From: Stutzerimonas stutzeri
Lineage (GTDB): Bacteria > Pseudomonadota > Gammaproteobacteria > Pseudomonadales > Pseudomonadaceae
Assembly (NCBI RefSeq): GCF_018138085.1
Contig: NZ_CP073105.1
Span: 124,001 to 188,000 of the forward strand
DNA: 64,000 bases
Direction: 5' to 3'
Made by a program: the position numbers and the translations under genes. The notes under the pieces are model-generated. The model was given only the letters and a program-made list of their open reading frames with translations, searched no databases and had not been told where the DNA came from. Below are positions 1 through 8,369 of the stretch, piece after piece; the stretch's first letter is position 1; each line of letters begins with the position of its first letter.

Positions 1-1
1 C

Positions 2-856
2 GACTATCTCGAGCTGACCAAGCCGAAGGTGGTGCTGCTGATGCTCATCACATCCCTGGTCGGCATGTTTCTCGCCACGCGTGCGGGTGTGCCCTGGACC
101 GTGCTGGTGTTCGGCAACCTCGGCATCGCCCTATGTGCTGGCGGTGCTGCGGCGGTCAATCACGTCGTCGACCGGCGCATCGACTCGGTGATGGCACGCA
201 CCCACAAGCGGCCGCTGGCCGAAGGGCGGGTGTCGCCGGCCGCCGCCTTGTTCTTCGCGTTGCTTCTGGCGCTTGCCGGAATGGGCCTGCTGCTGACGTT
301 CACCAACGCACTGGCCGCCTGGCTGACGCTGGCGTCATTGATCGGTTACGCAGTGATCTACACCGGCTTTCTCAAGCGCGCCACACCGCAGAACATCGTC
401 ATTGGCGGCCTCGCCGGTGCCGCGCCGCCACTGCTCGGCTGGGTGGCGGTGACCGGCCAGGTGACCGCCGAGCCGTTGTTGCTGGTGCTGATCATCTTCG
501 CCTGGACGCCCCCGCACTTCTGGGCGCTGGCGATTCACCGCAAGGCGGAATACGCCAAGGTCAACGTGCCGATGCTGCCGGTGACCCACGGCGAGCACTA
601 CACCAAGGTGCATATTCTGCTCTACACGGCGATGCTGCTGGCGGTGAGTGTCATGCCATTCGCCATTCACATGAGTGGCCCGCTGTATCTCGCCGCTGCC
701 GTCCTGCTGGGCGCACGCTTCCTGTTCTGGACGTTGGTGCTCTACCGCGACAGCCGACCGCATGCGGCCATCAAGACATTCAAATTCAGCATCTGGTACC
801 TGTTCGCGCTGTTCATCGCGCTGCTGGTTGATCATTATCTGCCGCTCAATATCTAG
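2..856 (+). CDS. ctaB: Protohaem IX farnesyltransferase (haem O synthase), 5' end outside window
   Basis: This integral membrane UbiA-family prenyltransferase adds a farnesyl group to haem B to make haem O for haem-copper oxidases. The reading frame is open from base 2, so the N-terminus lies upstream of the window; an in-frame GTG at 29 is not the true start. Counting from that GTG, the Asp-rich prenyl-diphosphate motif N-x3-D-x3-D is visible at about residues 44-52, followed by the conserved LKR-T-x-x-N and [10 protein letters not shown] stretches at about 112-137 and multiple hydrophobic helices. The gene is followed 68 bp downstream by a SCO1/SenC gene, an arrangement typical of aa3-type oxidase assembly clusters in Pseudomonas, where this homologue is usually called ctaB or cyoE. 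Confidence 0.93.
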   Translation, partial: DYLELTKPKVVLLMLITSLVGMFLATRAGVPWTVLVFGNLGIALCAGGAAAVNHVVDRRIDSVMARTHKRPLAEGRVSPAAALFFALLLALAGMGLLLTFTNALAAWLTLASLIGYAVIYTGFLKRATPQNIVIGGLAGAAPPLLGWVAVTGQVTAEPLLLVLIIFAWTPPHFWALAIHRKAEYAKVNVPMLPVTHGEHYTKVHILLYTAMLLAVSVMPFAIHMSGPLYLAAAVLLGARFLFWTLVLYRDSRPHAAIKTFKFSIWYLFALFIALLVDHYLPLNI

Positions 857-924
857 GGCCGGTGGCGTAGGTGCGCTCACCGGTCTGACGCAGCCAACCC
901 TGATGCAGCCAACTTAGGAATCCC

Positions 925-1557
925 ATGACCCGCATCCAGAAGACCGTCTTCATCCTCGTCGCGCTGGTCGCGTTGGTCATCGGCCTGACGGTTTACAAGG
1001 TGCTCAATACCGAACGTCAACTCGACACGGCCGAGCTGCTCGATGCGGGGATCGTCATGCTTCCCCAGGGTCGCGACATGCCCGACGTCACCTTGACCAA
1101 CCAGGACGGCGAGGCGGTGTCGATGGAACAGCTCGAAGGGCACTGGAACCTGCTGTTCTTCGGCTATACCTTCTGCCCCGATATCTGCCCGGCCACGCTC
1201 GCGGAACTGCGCCAGCTACGGGGCAGCCTGCCGGAAGAGGTGAACCAGCGGCTACAGCCGATCCTGGTCAGCGTCGACCCCGAGCGCGACACGCCCGAGC
1301 AACTGAAAAAGTATCTGGATTATTTCGGCGCCGGCTTCATCGGCCTGACCGGGCCGCTGGACGATATCCAGACGCTCGCCAACGCGGCGGGCGTGCCGTT
1401 CATTCCGGCCGATACCTCGAAAAAGGACTACACCGTCGATCATGGCGCGAACCTTGCGCTTATCGGCCCGGACGGCCGTTTGCGTGGCTTCATCCGCGCA
1501 CCGATGCGCACCGAGAAACTCGCCGAGCAATTGCCGGCGGTGCTGGCGTTGGAATAA
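925..1557 (+). CDS. SCO1/SenC family copper chaperone for cytochrome c oxidase
   Basis: A 210-residue membrane-anchored thioredoxin-fold protein that delivers copper to the CuA site of cytochrome c oxidase. An N-terminal hydrophobic anchor spans about residues 8-25. The copper ligands are visible: C84-x3-C88 in the FCPDIC motif and the distal histidine H173 in VDHG. The length fits the family. It follows ctaB by 68 bp on the same strand and is probably co-transcribed with the oxidase assembly genes. The start ATG at 925 is preceded by a weak AGGA-like ribosome binding site. Acting on an aa3-type oxidase is inferred from the neighbour. Confidence 0.93.
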   Translation: MTRIQKTVFILVALVALVIGLTVYKVLNTERQLDTAELLDAGIVMLPQGRDMPDVTLTNQDGEAVSMEQLEGHWNLLFFGYTFCPDICPATLAELRQLRGSLPEEVNQRLQPILVSVDPERDTPEQLKKYLDYFGAGFIGLTGPLDDIQTLANAAGVPFIPADTSKKDYTVDHGANLALIGPDGRLRGFIRAPMRTEKLAEQLPAVLALE

Positions 1558-1594
1558 CGCCCCCTGGCGGCTCGTCTGTGCAGACGGGCGCAAC

Positions 1595-1628
1595 AAAAAG
1601 GCCCGCGCTGGAATATGCCAGGCGGGCC
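1595..1628 (-). terminator. Rho-independent terminator of the metNIQ operon
   Basis: Arms GGCCCGC (1600-1606) and GCGGGCC (1622-1628) pair perfectly, extended by an inner CTGG/CCAG pair. On the minus strand the hairpin is followed by a run of five T (1595-1599). It lies 38 bp past the metQ stop codon, between convergent genes. Confidence 0.8.
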
Positions 1629-1665
1629 TCGGTGACACTTATGGCACTACCAAAAGTGCCTCAGC

Positions 1666-2439
1666 TTAGAACGCCGGAACCACCGCGCCCTGGTACTTCC
1701 CCTTGATGAACTGCTTTACGGCGTCGCTGTGCAGGGCATTGGCCAGCTTTTGCATGGCATCGCTGTCCTTGTTGTCCGGACGGGCCACCAGGATGTTCAC
1801 GTAGGGCGAGTCGCTGCCTTCGATGAACAGGGCGTCTTCGGTGGGGTTGAGCTTGGCTTCCAGCGCGTAGTTGGTGTTGATCAGCGCCAGGTCGACCTGG
1901 GTCAGCACGCGCGGCAGGGTCGCGGCTTCCAGCTCACGAAGCTTGATGTGCTTCGGGTTCTCGGCGATGTCCTTCGGCGTCGCGGTAATGCCGGCGCCTT
2001 CCTTGAGGGTGATCACGCCGGCCTTTTGTAGCAGCAGCAGCGCGCGGCCGCCGTTGGTGGCGTCGTTGGGAATCACCACGGTCGCGCCATCGGGCAGCTC
2101 GTCCAGCGACTTGTACTTGCTCGAATAGGCACCGAAGGGCTCGATGTGGACGCCCGCTACGCTGACCAGTTCGGTGCCCTTGCCCTTGTTGAACTCGTCC
2201 AGGTACGGCTGGTGCTGGAAGAAGTTGGCGTCCAGGCGCTTTTCGGCCACCTGGATGTTCGGTTGCACGTAGTCGGTGAAGACCTTGACCTTCAGATCGA
2301 CGCCCTGCTCGGCGAGCTGGGGTTTGACGAATTCGAGGATCTCGGCGTGCGGGACGGCCGTGGCGGCAACGTTCAGCTCGTCGGCGGCCTGGGCCGAGAA
2401 AGCCGCGACGGCGGCGAAGGCGGCTAGCAGTTTTTTCAT
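1666..2439 (-). CDS. metQ: Methionine ABC transporter substrate-binding protein MetQ
   Basis: A 257-residue NlpA/MetQ family periplasmic binding protein for methionine. A Sec signal peptide of about 18 residues ends in AQA, and no lipobox cysteine is present, so it appears to be a soluble periplasmic protein rather than a lipoprotein. Family hallmarks include ATAVPHAEILEF near the N-terminus, the ANFFQHQPYL stretch at about 75 and VIPNDATNGGRALLLLQ at about 122. It is the last gene of metN-metI-metQ, 77 bp after metI, and a strong terminator follows. A related specificity, such as D-methionine or methionine sulfoxide, cannot be excluded. Confidence 0.94.
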   Translation of the reverse strand: MKKLLAAFAAVAAFSAQAADELNVAATAVPHAEILEFVKPQLAEQGVDLKVKVFTDYVQPNIQVAEKRLDANFFQHQPYLDEFNKGKGTELVSVAGVHIEPFGAYSSKYKSLDELPDGATVVIPNDATNGGRALLLLQKAGVITLKEGAGITATPKDIAENPKHIKLRELEAATLPRVLTQVDLALINTNYALEAKLNPTEDALFIEGSDSPYVNILVARPDNKDSDAMQKLANALHSDAVKQFIKGKYQGAVVPAF

Positions 2440-2516
2440 GGACAGCTCCTTATCGATGCGGCGAGTCGATCGCCGATATCTGTTGTGCGGCCCCGCGTAC
2501 GAAAAGGGCCAGACGA

Positions 2517-3182
2517 TTACTTACGGGAAAAATGCGTTACCAGTTTGTCACCGACGCTCTGCAGGACCTGCACCAGCACCAGCAACAGGACCACGGTGAC
2601 CACCATGACGTCGGTCTGGAAGCGCTGGTAACCGAAGCGGATCGCCAGATCGCCAAGCCCGCCGGCGCCCACAACGCCGGCCATGGCGGTATAGGACACC
2701 AGGGTAATGGCGGTGACGGTAATGGCGGCGATGATGCCTGGGCGGGCCTCGGGCAGCAATGCGCTGAAGATGATCTGCCGGGTGGTGGCGCCCATGGCCT
2801 GGGTTGCTTCGATGATGCCGCGATCGACTTCGCGCAGCGCTGTCTCTACCAATCGCGCAAAAAACGGCGCGGCGCCAACCACCAGCGGCGGGATCGCCCC
2901 GGCGACGCCTAACGAGGTGCCGGTGATCAGCACCGTGAAGGGAATCATCACGATCAGCAGGATGATGAACGGCAGCGAGCGCAGCACGTTGACCACGAAC
3001 GAGAGGAAGGCATACAACGGACCGTTCTCGAATAGCTGGCGCGGGCCGGCGAGGAACAGCAGCACGCCCAGCGGCAGGCCCAGCAGGATGGTGAACAGCA
3101 GCGAGCCACCGAGCATCAGCAGGGTGTCCAGCGTAGCCAGCCAGATTTCGTACCAGTCGACGTTTGCCAGTAGGGCTTCCAT
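2517..3182 (-). CDS. metI: Methionine ABC transporter permease MetI
   Basis: A 221-residue inner-membrane permease with five or more predicted helices. It has the BPD_transp_1 (EAA) cytoplasmic loop near residues 128-145, which contacts the MetN ATPase. The length matches MetI (about 217 residues). The start overlaps the stop of metN by one base, so the two are translationally coupled. It forms the membrane channel of the MetNIQ methionine importer. Confidence 0.95.
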   Translation of the reverse strand: MEALLANVDWYEIWLATLDTLLMLGGSLLFTILLGLPLGVLLFLAGPRQLFENGPLYAFLSFVVNVLRSLPFIILLIVMIPFTVLITGTSLGVAGAIPPLVVGAAPFFARLVETALREVDRGIIEATQAMGATTRQIIFSALLPEARPGIIAAITVTAITLVSYTAMAGVVGAGGLGDLAIRFGYQRFQTDVMVVTVVLLLVLVQVLQSVGDKLVTHFSRK

Positions 3183-4231
3183 CAGCGCAGTACCTCCACA
3201 TGCACGTCAGCGGCGTCCAGCCGGGCCAGCGCGGCAGCCATATCGCCGCCGACCAGGGCCAGGGTCAGCTGGCCGTAAGGGGTGTCCTTGATGCGATCGA
3301 TGCGCCCCGAGAGGATGCTGAAATCGACACCGGTGTCCCGTGCGACGGTGCCCAGCAACGGCTTGTAGGTGGCCTCGCCCTGGAACGTCAGACGCAGAAT
3401 GCGGCCGGGTACGTGGGCGAAGTCATCATGCTGCTCGCCTTCATCGACCGCTTCGTCTTCAAGCACGAAGCGCTGGGTGGTGGGGTGCTTGGGATGCAGG
3501 AACACCTCGGTCACCGGCCCCTGCTCGACGATTTCGCCGCCATCCATCACCGCGACGCGATCACAGACGCGGCGGATCACGTCCATTTCATGGGTGATCA
3601 GCACGATGGTCAGCTTCAGCTCGCGGTTGATTTCCGCCAACAGCTGCAGCACCGAGGCGGTGGTTTGCGGGTCGAGCGCGCTGGTGGCCTCGTCGCAGAG
3701 CAGGATGTCCGGCTCGGTGGCCAACGCGCGGGCAATGCCGACGCGCTGCTTCTGCCCACCGGAGAGTTGCGCCGGATACTTGCGTGCGTGCTCTTTCAGG
3801 CCGACCCGCTCCAGCAGGGCGGCGACACGCGTATCGATCTGGCTACGCGAATAGGTGCCGGCCAGGCGCAACGGCATGGCGACGTTGTCGGCCACGGTCT
3901 TGGACATCAACAGGTTGAAATGCTGAAAGATCATCCCGACGCGTTGACGGAAGCACCGCAGGCCGTCGGCATCCAGGGCGGTGACGTCTTCGCCGCTGAC
4001 CAGGATGCGCCCGCCTGATGGCTCTTCCAGGCGATTGATCAGGCGCAGCAGAGTGCTTTTGCCAGCACCGGAGTGGCCGATCAGGCCGAACACCTCGCCA
4101 GCACCGATCGTCAGCTCGGTCGGCTTGAGCGCAGGAATCTCGCGACCCGCGCCACGGCCGTCGGTGCTCCGATAGGTTTTGTGGACTTGATGAAATTCGA
4201 TCACGGGCGAACCTTGTGGGTGCGTCGTCAA
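3182..4231 (-). CDS. metN: Methionine ABC transporter ATP-binding protein MetN
   Basis: A 349-residue ABC ATPase powering methionine import. Visible motifs are Walker A (GHSGAGKST at about 52), the Q-loop at about 95, the LSGGQ signature at about 155, Walker [13 protein letters not shown] at about 175 and the H-loop histidine in LITHEMD. The C-terminal 80 residues form the NIL/ACT-like regulatory domain in which cytoplasmic methionine inhibits transport. It is the first gene of the operon, transcribed leftward, with a repeat-filled gap upstream. No SAM riboswitch is recognisable in front of it. Confidence 0.95.
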   Translation of the reverse strand: MTTHPQGSPVIEFHQVHKTYRSTDGRGAGREIPALKPTELTIGAGEVFGLIGHSGAGKSTLLRLINRLEEPSGGRILVSGEDVTALDADGLRCFRQRVGMIFQHFNLLMSKTVADNVAMPLRLAGTYSRSQIDTRVAALLERVGLKEHARKYPAQLSGGQKQRVGIARALATEPDILLCDEATSALDPQTTASVLQLLAEINRELKLTIVLITHEMDVIRRVCDRVAVMDGGEIVEQGPVTEVFLHPKHPTTQRFVLEDEAVDEGEQHDDFAHVPGRILRLTFQGEATYKPLLGTVARDTGVDFSILSGRIDRIKDTPYGQLTLALVGGDMAAALARLDAADVHVEVLR

Positions 4232-4352
4232 CGGCCGGATGAGTGGCCAAAGGCGTGCATTCTACGCGTTGTAGCCCCTCGGCGCAGCCAGCCCGGATGT
4301 GGACTGGCTTGAAGCCTGATAGCTCTTATGGGACCGGCGCGCAGTGCTGTTT

Positions 4353-4622
4353 GTAGAGCCCCGACCTCGGGGCGAAGCTTTTGGCACCGAGCTGGCGCCA
4401 TTCGCCGCGGGTCGCGCCTCCCACAGCAAAAGCGTGCGACCTGCACAACGCAGCGCCATGCACGGGCTGGATTTGTAGGAGCCCCGACCCCGGGGCGAAG
4501 CTTTTGGCGCCGAGCTGGCGCCATTCGCCGCGGGTCGCGCCTCCCACAGAAAACGCGTGCGACCAGCACAAAGCGGCGCCATGCACGGGCTCAATTTGTG
4601 GGAGGCCCGCCCTCGGGGCGAA
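4353..4622. repeat. Two full and one partial direct repeats, period about 123 bp
   Basis: The 395-bp gap between metN and the YgjP-like gene is almost filled by a repeat unit starting at 4353, 4475 and 4598. Each unit begins with a GTAG/GTGG-headed block (GAGCCCCGAC..CGGGGCGAAGC) and contains the inverted partner GGTCGCGCCTCCCACA, so every unit carries a REP-type palindromic pair. The third copy is truncated at the 3' end of the neighbouring gene. Open frames crossing this block are low-complexity and are not called as genes. Confidence 0.8.
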
Positions 4623-4626
4623 GCGC

Positions 4627-5124
4627 TCAGCGATTGGGCAGCTCACGCCAGTGCAGGTAGCAGCGCAGGTCGAACTCGGTCTGCGCATAGCCCGGCATCA
4701 TATGTTCGCAGAGCTTGTAGAAGGCGCGGTTGTGCTCGCTTTCGCGCAGATGCGCCAGCTCATGAACGACGATCATTTGCAGAAATTCCGGTGCCGCTTC
4801 TTTGAACAGCGCGGCGACACGGATCTCCTTCTTCGCCTTGAGTTTGCCACCCTGGACCCGTGACACCGCGGTGTGCAGGCCGAGGGCGCGGTGGGTCAGG
4901 TCGAGGCGGTTGTCGTAGAGCACCTTGTCGATCCCTGGTGCGCTCTTCAGGTGGGTCTGGCGCAGTTGCTGGACGTAGCCGTACAGCGCTTTGTCGCTCT
5001 GCACCTGATGGCGTTGCGGGTAGCGTCGATTGAGATACTCGCCCAGGCGTCCCTCGGCGATCAGATGACGGATCTGTTGTTGCAGCGACTCGGGATAGCC
5101 GCTCAGGTACTTCAGGGTGCTCAT
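4627..5124 (-). CDS. YgjP-like (DUF45 / M48-type) metallopeptidase-fold protein
   Basis: A 165-residue protein with the zinc-binding motif VVHELAHLRESEH at about residues 119-131, a downstream histidine in KLCEHMMPGY, and the YgjP/DUF45 C-terminal stretch ending HWRELP. E. coli YgjP is the family reference; its substrate is not well established, so peptidase activity is inferred from the HExxH motif. The gene sits between znuB and metN exactly as a hypothetical gene does in other Pseudomonas genomes. Its start lies 3 bp after the znuB stop, so it is probably read with the zinc-uptake operon, which is of interest for a putative zinc protein. Confidence 0.85.
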   Translation of the reverse strand: MSTLKYLSGYPESLQQQIRHLIAEGRLGEYLNRRYPQRHQVQSDKALYGYVQQLRQTHLKSAPGIDKVLYDNRLDLTHRALGLHTAVSRVQGGKLKAKKEIRVAALFKEAAPEFLQMIVVHELAHLRESEHNRAFYKLCEHMMPGYAQTEFDLRCYLHWRELPNR

Positions 5125-5127
5125 CGC

Positions 5128-5913
5128 CTAGGTCCTGCGCCGCCAGGCAAAGCTGAGCAGGAACAGTGCCGCCGCCGACACCACGATCGACGGGCCGGCC
5201 GGGGTATCCTCGTACCACGACAGCGACAACCCCATGCCGACGGCGAGCAGCCCGGTCAGGCTGGCACCCAGGGCCATCTGCTCCGGGGTGCGCGCATGGC
5301 GCTGGGCTGCCGCGGCGGGTATGATCAGCAGCGAGGTGATTAACAGCACGCCTACGATTTTCATCGCCACGGCGATGACCATGGCGATCAGCAGCATCAG
5401 CGATAAGCGGATGGCCGTAACCGGCAGTCCTTCCACCTTCGCCAGTTCTTCGTGCACGGTTACCGCCAGCAGAGGCCGCCACAGCGGGATCAGCGCCAGC
5501 AGGACGATCGCGCTGCCAGCGATGATCCACGCCAGGTCAGTCGTGCTCACCGCCAGCAGGTCGCCGAACAGATAGGCCATCAGGTCGATGCGTACGTCCT
5601 GCATGAAGCTCAGCGATACCAGGCCGAGCGAGAGGCTGCTGTGGGCAAGGATACCCAGCAAGGTGTCCGACGCCAGCGGTTGGCGCTGTTGCAGGGTGAC
5701 CAGCAATACCGCCAGCAGCACGCAGCAAACGATGACCGCCAGGGTCAGGTTGACCTCCAGCATCAACCCCAGCGCCACGCCGAGCAGCGCGGAATGCGAG
5801 AGGGTGTCGCCGAAATAGGCCATGCGCCGCCAGACCACGAAGGAGCCAAGCGGGCCGGCAACCAGTGCCAGCGCCAGGCCGGCGAGGAGTGCATTGAGGA
5901 GAAAATCAGGCAT
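5128..5913 (-). CDS. znuB: Zinc ABC transporter permease ZnuB
   Basis: A 261-residue ABC-3 family inner-membrane permease with about eight hydrophobic segments, including the GPLGSFVVWRRMAYFGDTLSHSALLGVALG block near the N-terminus that typifies ZnuB. It forms the channel of the high-affinity ZnuABC zinc importer. It lies 3 bp after znuC and 3 bp before the YgjP-like gene in a compact operon zur-znuC-znuB-ygjP. Confidence 0.95.
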   Translation of the reverse strand: MPDFLLNALLAGLALALVAGPLGSFVVWRRMAYFGDTLSHSALLGVALGLMLEVNLTLAVIVCCVLLAVLLVTLQQRQPLASDTLLGILAHSSLSLGLVSLSFMQDVRIDLMAYLFGDLLAVSTTDLAWIIAGSAIVLLALIPLWRPLLAVTVHEELAKVEGLPVTAIRLSLMLLIAMVIAVAMKIVGVLLITSLLIIPAAAAQRHARTPEQMALGASLTGLLAVGMGLSLSWYEDTPAGPSIVVSAAALFLLSFAWRRRT

Positions 5914-5916
5914 CGG

Positions 5917-6687
5917 TCAGTGCTTGCAGTTCGGGCCGTGGATGTGGGGCTTGCCGGTGACCACGCTGCCGTGCAGGTCATGGCTATGGTCGTGTTGGTG
6001 GTGATAGACCGCGAGGCTGCGCGCATCCTGGCCGAACAGCTCGACGAAGGCCGGGTCGGTGCTGACCTGTTCCGGATGGCCCGAGCAACACACGTGACGG
6101 TTCAGGCAGACCACCTGGTCGGTGGCGCTCATCACCAGGTGCAGGTCATGCGACACCATCAGCACGCCGCAGCCGTAACGTTCGCGCAGCCGACCGATCA
6201 GCCGGTAGAGCTCGGCCTGTCCGGCGACATCGACGCCCTGCACCGGCTCGTCCAGCACCAGCAGCTCCGGCTCGCGCAGCAATGCGCGCGCCAGCAGCAC
6301 CCGCTGCATCTCGCCGCCGGAAACGGCTTGCAGCGGACTGTCGATCACCTGCTCGGCACCGACTTCCTTCAGCGCGGCCAAGGCACCGGCGCGATCCACA
6401 CCCGGCACCAGACGCAGAAAACGCAGCACCGAAAGCGGCAGGGTCGGGTCGACGTGCAGCTTCTGCGGCATATAGCCGACACGCAGCTTCGGCTTGCGCC
6501 AGACCGTGCCGCTGTCGGGCTTGAGCAAACCGAGCACAGCCCGTACCAGGGTGGTCTTGCCGGCGCCATTGGGGCCGATCAGCGTGACGATCTCGCCGCG
6601 ATGCACCTGCAGCTCGGCGCCTTCGAGCACCGCCTGCTTGGCGAAGCGCACATGGATGTTCTCCAGGCGGATCAGCGCTTCGCTCAT
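5917..6687 (-). CDS. znuC: Zinc ABC transporter ATP-binding protein ZnuC
   Basis: A 256-residue ABC ATPase of the zinc importer. Walker A is [10 protein letters not shown] near residue 37, the signature is VSGGEMQRV near 139, Walker B is [12 protein letters not shown] and the H-loop is MVSHDLHLV. The C-terminal tail is His-rich ([11 protein letters not shown]), as is common in ZnuC. The start is placed at the ATG 6685-6687 because it overlaps the zur stop as ATGA and begins directly with [11 protein letters not shown]; an upstream ATG at 6702 adds only five residues. Confidence 0.95.
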   Translation of the reverse strand: MSEALIRLENIHVRFAKQAVLEGAELQVHRGEIVTLIGPNGAGKTTLVRAVLGLLKPDSGTVWRKPKLRVGYMPQKLHVDPTLPLSVLRFLRLVPGVDRAGALAALKEVGAEQVIDSPLQAVSGGEMQRVLLARALLREPELLVLDEPVQGVDVAGQAELYRLIGRLRERYGCGVLMVSHDLHLVMSATDQVVCLNRHVCCSGHPEQVSTDPAFVELFGQDARSLAVYHHQHDHSHDLHGSVVTGKPHIHGPNCKH

Positions 6688-7169
6688 GCCGCGCTCCGGC
6701 ACGGTGCGCAGAGGCCGACGACTTCCACCGTCTGGCCTTCGACCTGGAAACCCACGCTGCGCGCGGCCTGGTCGATGGCCTCGCTAATGCTCGGCTGCTC
6801 TAGCTCGATGGCGGTGTGGCAGTTGCGGCAGATCAGGAACTGGCCTTGGTGCGGGTGCTCGGGATGGTTGCAACCGATGAAGGCGTTGAGCGAGGCGATG
6901 CGGTGCACCAGGCCGTTCTCCAGCAGGAAATCCAGCGCGCGGTAGACCGTGGGCGGCGCGGCGCGGCGGCCATCCTGGGCCGTAAGTTCGGCGAGGATGT
7001 CATAGGCGCCGAGCGGCTTGTGGCTTTGCCAGACCAGCTCCAGCACGCGCTTGCGCAGGGCGGTCAGGCGCACACCGGAGCGCTCGCAGAGGAGGTCGGC
7101 TTCGGCCAGGGCGCTGCTTACGCAGTGGTCATGGTCATGGGGTGTGCAGGCCAGCGGGGACTTGGGCAT
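6684..7169 (-). CDS. zur: Fur-family zinc uptake regulator Zur
   Basis: A 161-residue Fur-family winged-helix repressor that responds to zinc. The DNA-binding domain spans about residues 20-90 ([22 protein letters not shown]). The structural zinc cysteines are seen as CRNC at about 113-116 and CAPC near the C-terminus, and an N-terminal HDHDH cluster is present. The gene is divergent from znuA and is the first gene of zur-znuC-znuB, so Zur probably controls both directions from the shared 5' region. Confidence 0.95.
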   Translation of the reverse strand: MPKSPLACTPHDHDHCVSSALAEADLLCERSGVRLTALRKRVLELVWQSHKPLGAYDILAELTAQDGRRAAPPTVYRALDFLLENGLVHRIASLNAFIGCNHPEHPHQGQFLICRNCHTAIELEQPSISEAIDQAARSVGFQVEGQTVEVVGLCAPCRSAA

Positions 7170-7195
7170 GAGCGGAGACGAGGTGGCTGAGAGAC

Positions 7196-7208
7196 GTTAT
7201 TATGTTAC
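7196..7208. promoter_or_regulatory. Candidate Zur operator between zur and znuA
   Basis: The sequence GTTATTATGTTAC lies in an AT-rich pocket between the divergent zur and znuA genes. It resembles known Zur sites (GTTATAN-type half-sites), but dyad symmetry is imperfect. It overlaps the most upstream possible znuA start codon (7202), which favours a downstream start. The assignment rests on position and partial consensus only. Confidence 0.4.
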
Positions 7209-7234
7209 CCATTCAGTTCAATCGAGTGTTGCCC

Positions 7235-8224
7235 GTGTTTCGTCTTTTTTCGATACCGCTGCTAGTGACCGCCAGCCTTTTCGGCAGTGCCCAAGCGCAC
7301 GCCGAAATCGAGGTGCTGGCCAGCATCAAACCCCTGCAATTGATCGCCGCTGCCGTTCAGGACGGTGTCGGCAAACCCGCCGTGCTGCTGCCACCGGGCG
7401 CCTCGCCCCATCATTACGCCATGCGCCCATCCGATGTCAGGCAGATTCGCCGCGCCGATCTGCTCTATTGGATCGGCCCGGACATGGAGGCGTTTCTCGC
7501 GCCGGTACTGAAAGGCCGCAAGGGGCCGAGCGTGGCGATGCAGTCGTTGCCCGAGCTGACGCTGCGTCACTTCGGCGAAACTGCCAGCGAGCACGAGGCC
7601 GAGCATGATCATCACGCCGAGCCGGCACACGACGAACACGCGCATGAAGCAGCCGACGTCCATGCCGACGATCACGACGAACACGACCACGCCCACCGCC
7701 CCGGCAGCCTGGACGCGCACCTCTGGCTATTGCCCGCCAACGCCGTGGCGATCGCCGAAAGAATGGCGCAGGACATGGCCAGGGCCGACCCGGCCAACGC
7801 CGAGCGCTACCGGGCCAACCTCGCCGCGTTCAAGCAGCACCTGGGTGCCCTCGATGAACGGCTCGGCCAGCGTCTCGGCCAGGTCCGAACCAAGCCGTTC
7901 TTCGTCTTCCACGAAGCCTACGAGTATTTCGAAGCCGCTTATGGCATCAAGCACGCCGGCGTATTCAGCGGCGGTGGCGAAGCCCAGCCCGGGGCACGGC
8001 ATGTCGCCGCCATGCGTGAACGCCTGGAGCAGGCCGGCCCGAGCTGCGTGTTTTACGAACCCCCGGTGCGTCCTCGCCTGGCCGACAGCCTGACCCGCGG
8101 ATTGCCGGTGAAAGTTGCCGAGCTGGATGCGCTGGGTTACGACATCGACGCCTCGGCCGGTGGCTACGAGCAGTTGATCGACGACCTTGGCAATTCGCTG
8201 GCCGGCTGCCTGGAATCGCTCTGA
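7235..8224 (+). CDS. znuA: Zinc ABC transporter periplasmic substrate-binding protein ZnuA
   Basis: A periplasmic zinc-binding protein (SBP_bac_9 family) that feeds ZnuBC. The GTG at 7235 is chosen because it begins a compact signal peptide (MFRLFSIPLLVTASLFGSAQAHA) and leaves the putative Zur operator in the 5' untranslated region; an ATG at 7202 in the same frame is the alternative. Zinc ligand regions are PPGASPHHYAMRPSD, DAHLWLLP and FHEAYEYF. A long acidic His-rich loop (about residues 120-154, alternating H, D, E and A) is characteristic of ZnuA rather than MntA-type proteins. Divergent transcription from zur fits zinc-repressed expression. Confidence 0.95.
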   Translation: MFRLFSIPLLVTASLFGSAQAHAEIEVLASIKPLQLIAAAVQDGVGKPAVLLPPGASPHHYAMRPSDVRQIRRADLLYWIGPDMEAFLAPVLKGRKGPSVAMQSLPELTLRHFGETASEHEAEHDHHAEPAHDEHAHEAADVHADDHDEHDHAHRPGSLDAHLWLLPANAVAIAERMAQDMARADPANAERYRANLAAFKQHLGALDERLGQRLGQVRTKPFFVFHEAYEYFEAAYGIKHAGVFSGGGEAQPGARHVAAMRERLEQAGPSCVFYEPPVRPRLADSLTRGLPVKVAELDALGYDIDASAGGYEQLIDDLGNSLAGCLESL

Positions 8225-8369
8225 TCCTGCGTGTCGGCGTCGGGTTGCCGCCTGGCGCTTGAACGGGTCGCTCGTCGGCCGACTTGATGCGCGTCATTAG
8301 CGCTTCCAGCCTGCGTGACTATGCTTCGTGCTTTGGACTCCGTTCCATTGATACGAGGATACGCAGCAC

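Noticed and set aside
4232..4352. SAM or methionine-responsive leader upstream of metN.
   Set aside because: No terminator-antiterminator pair or S-box features were visible; repeats occupy the adjacent region.
8225..8369. Cobalamin riboswitch upstream of the B12-dependent nrdJ genes.
   Set aside because: I saw no B12-box sequence (GCCACTG-like) and the space is too short for a full element.
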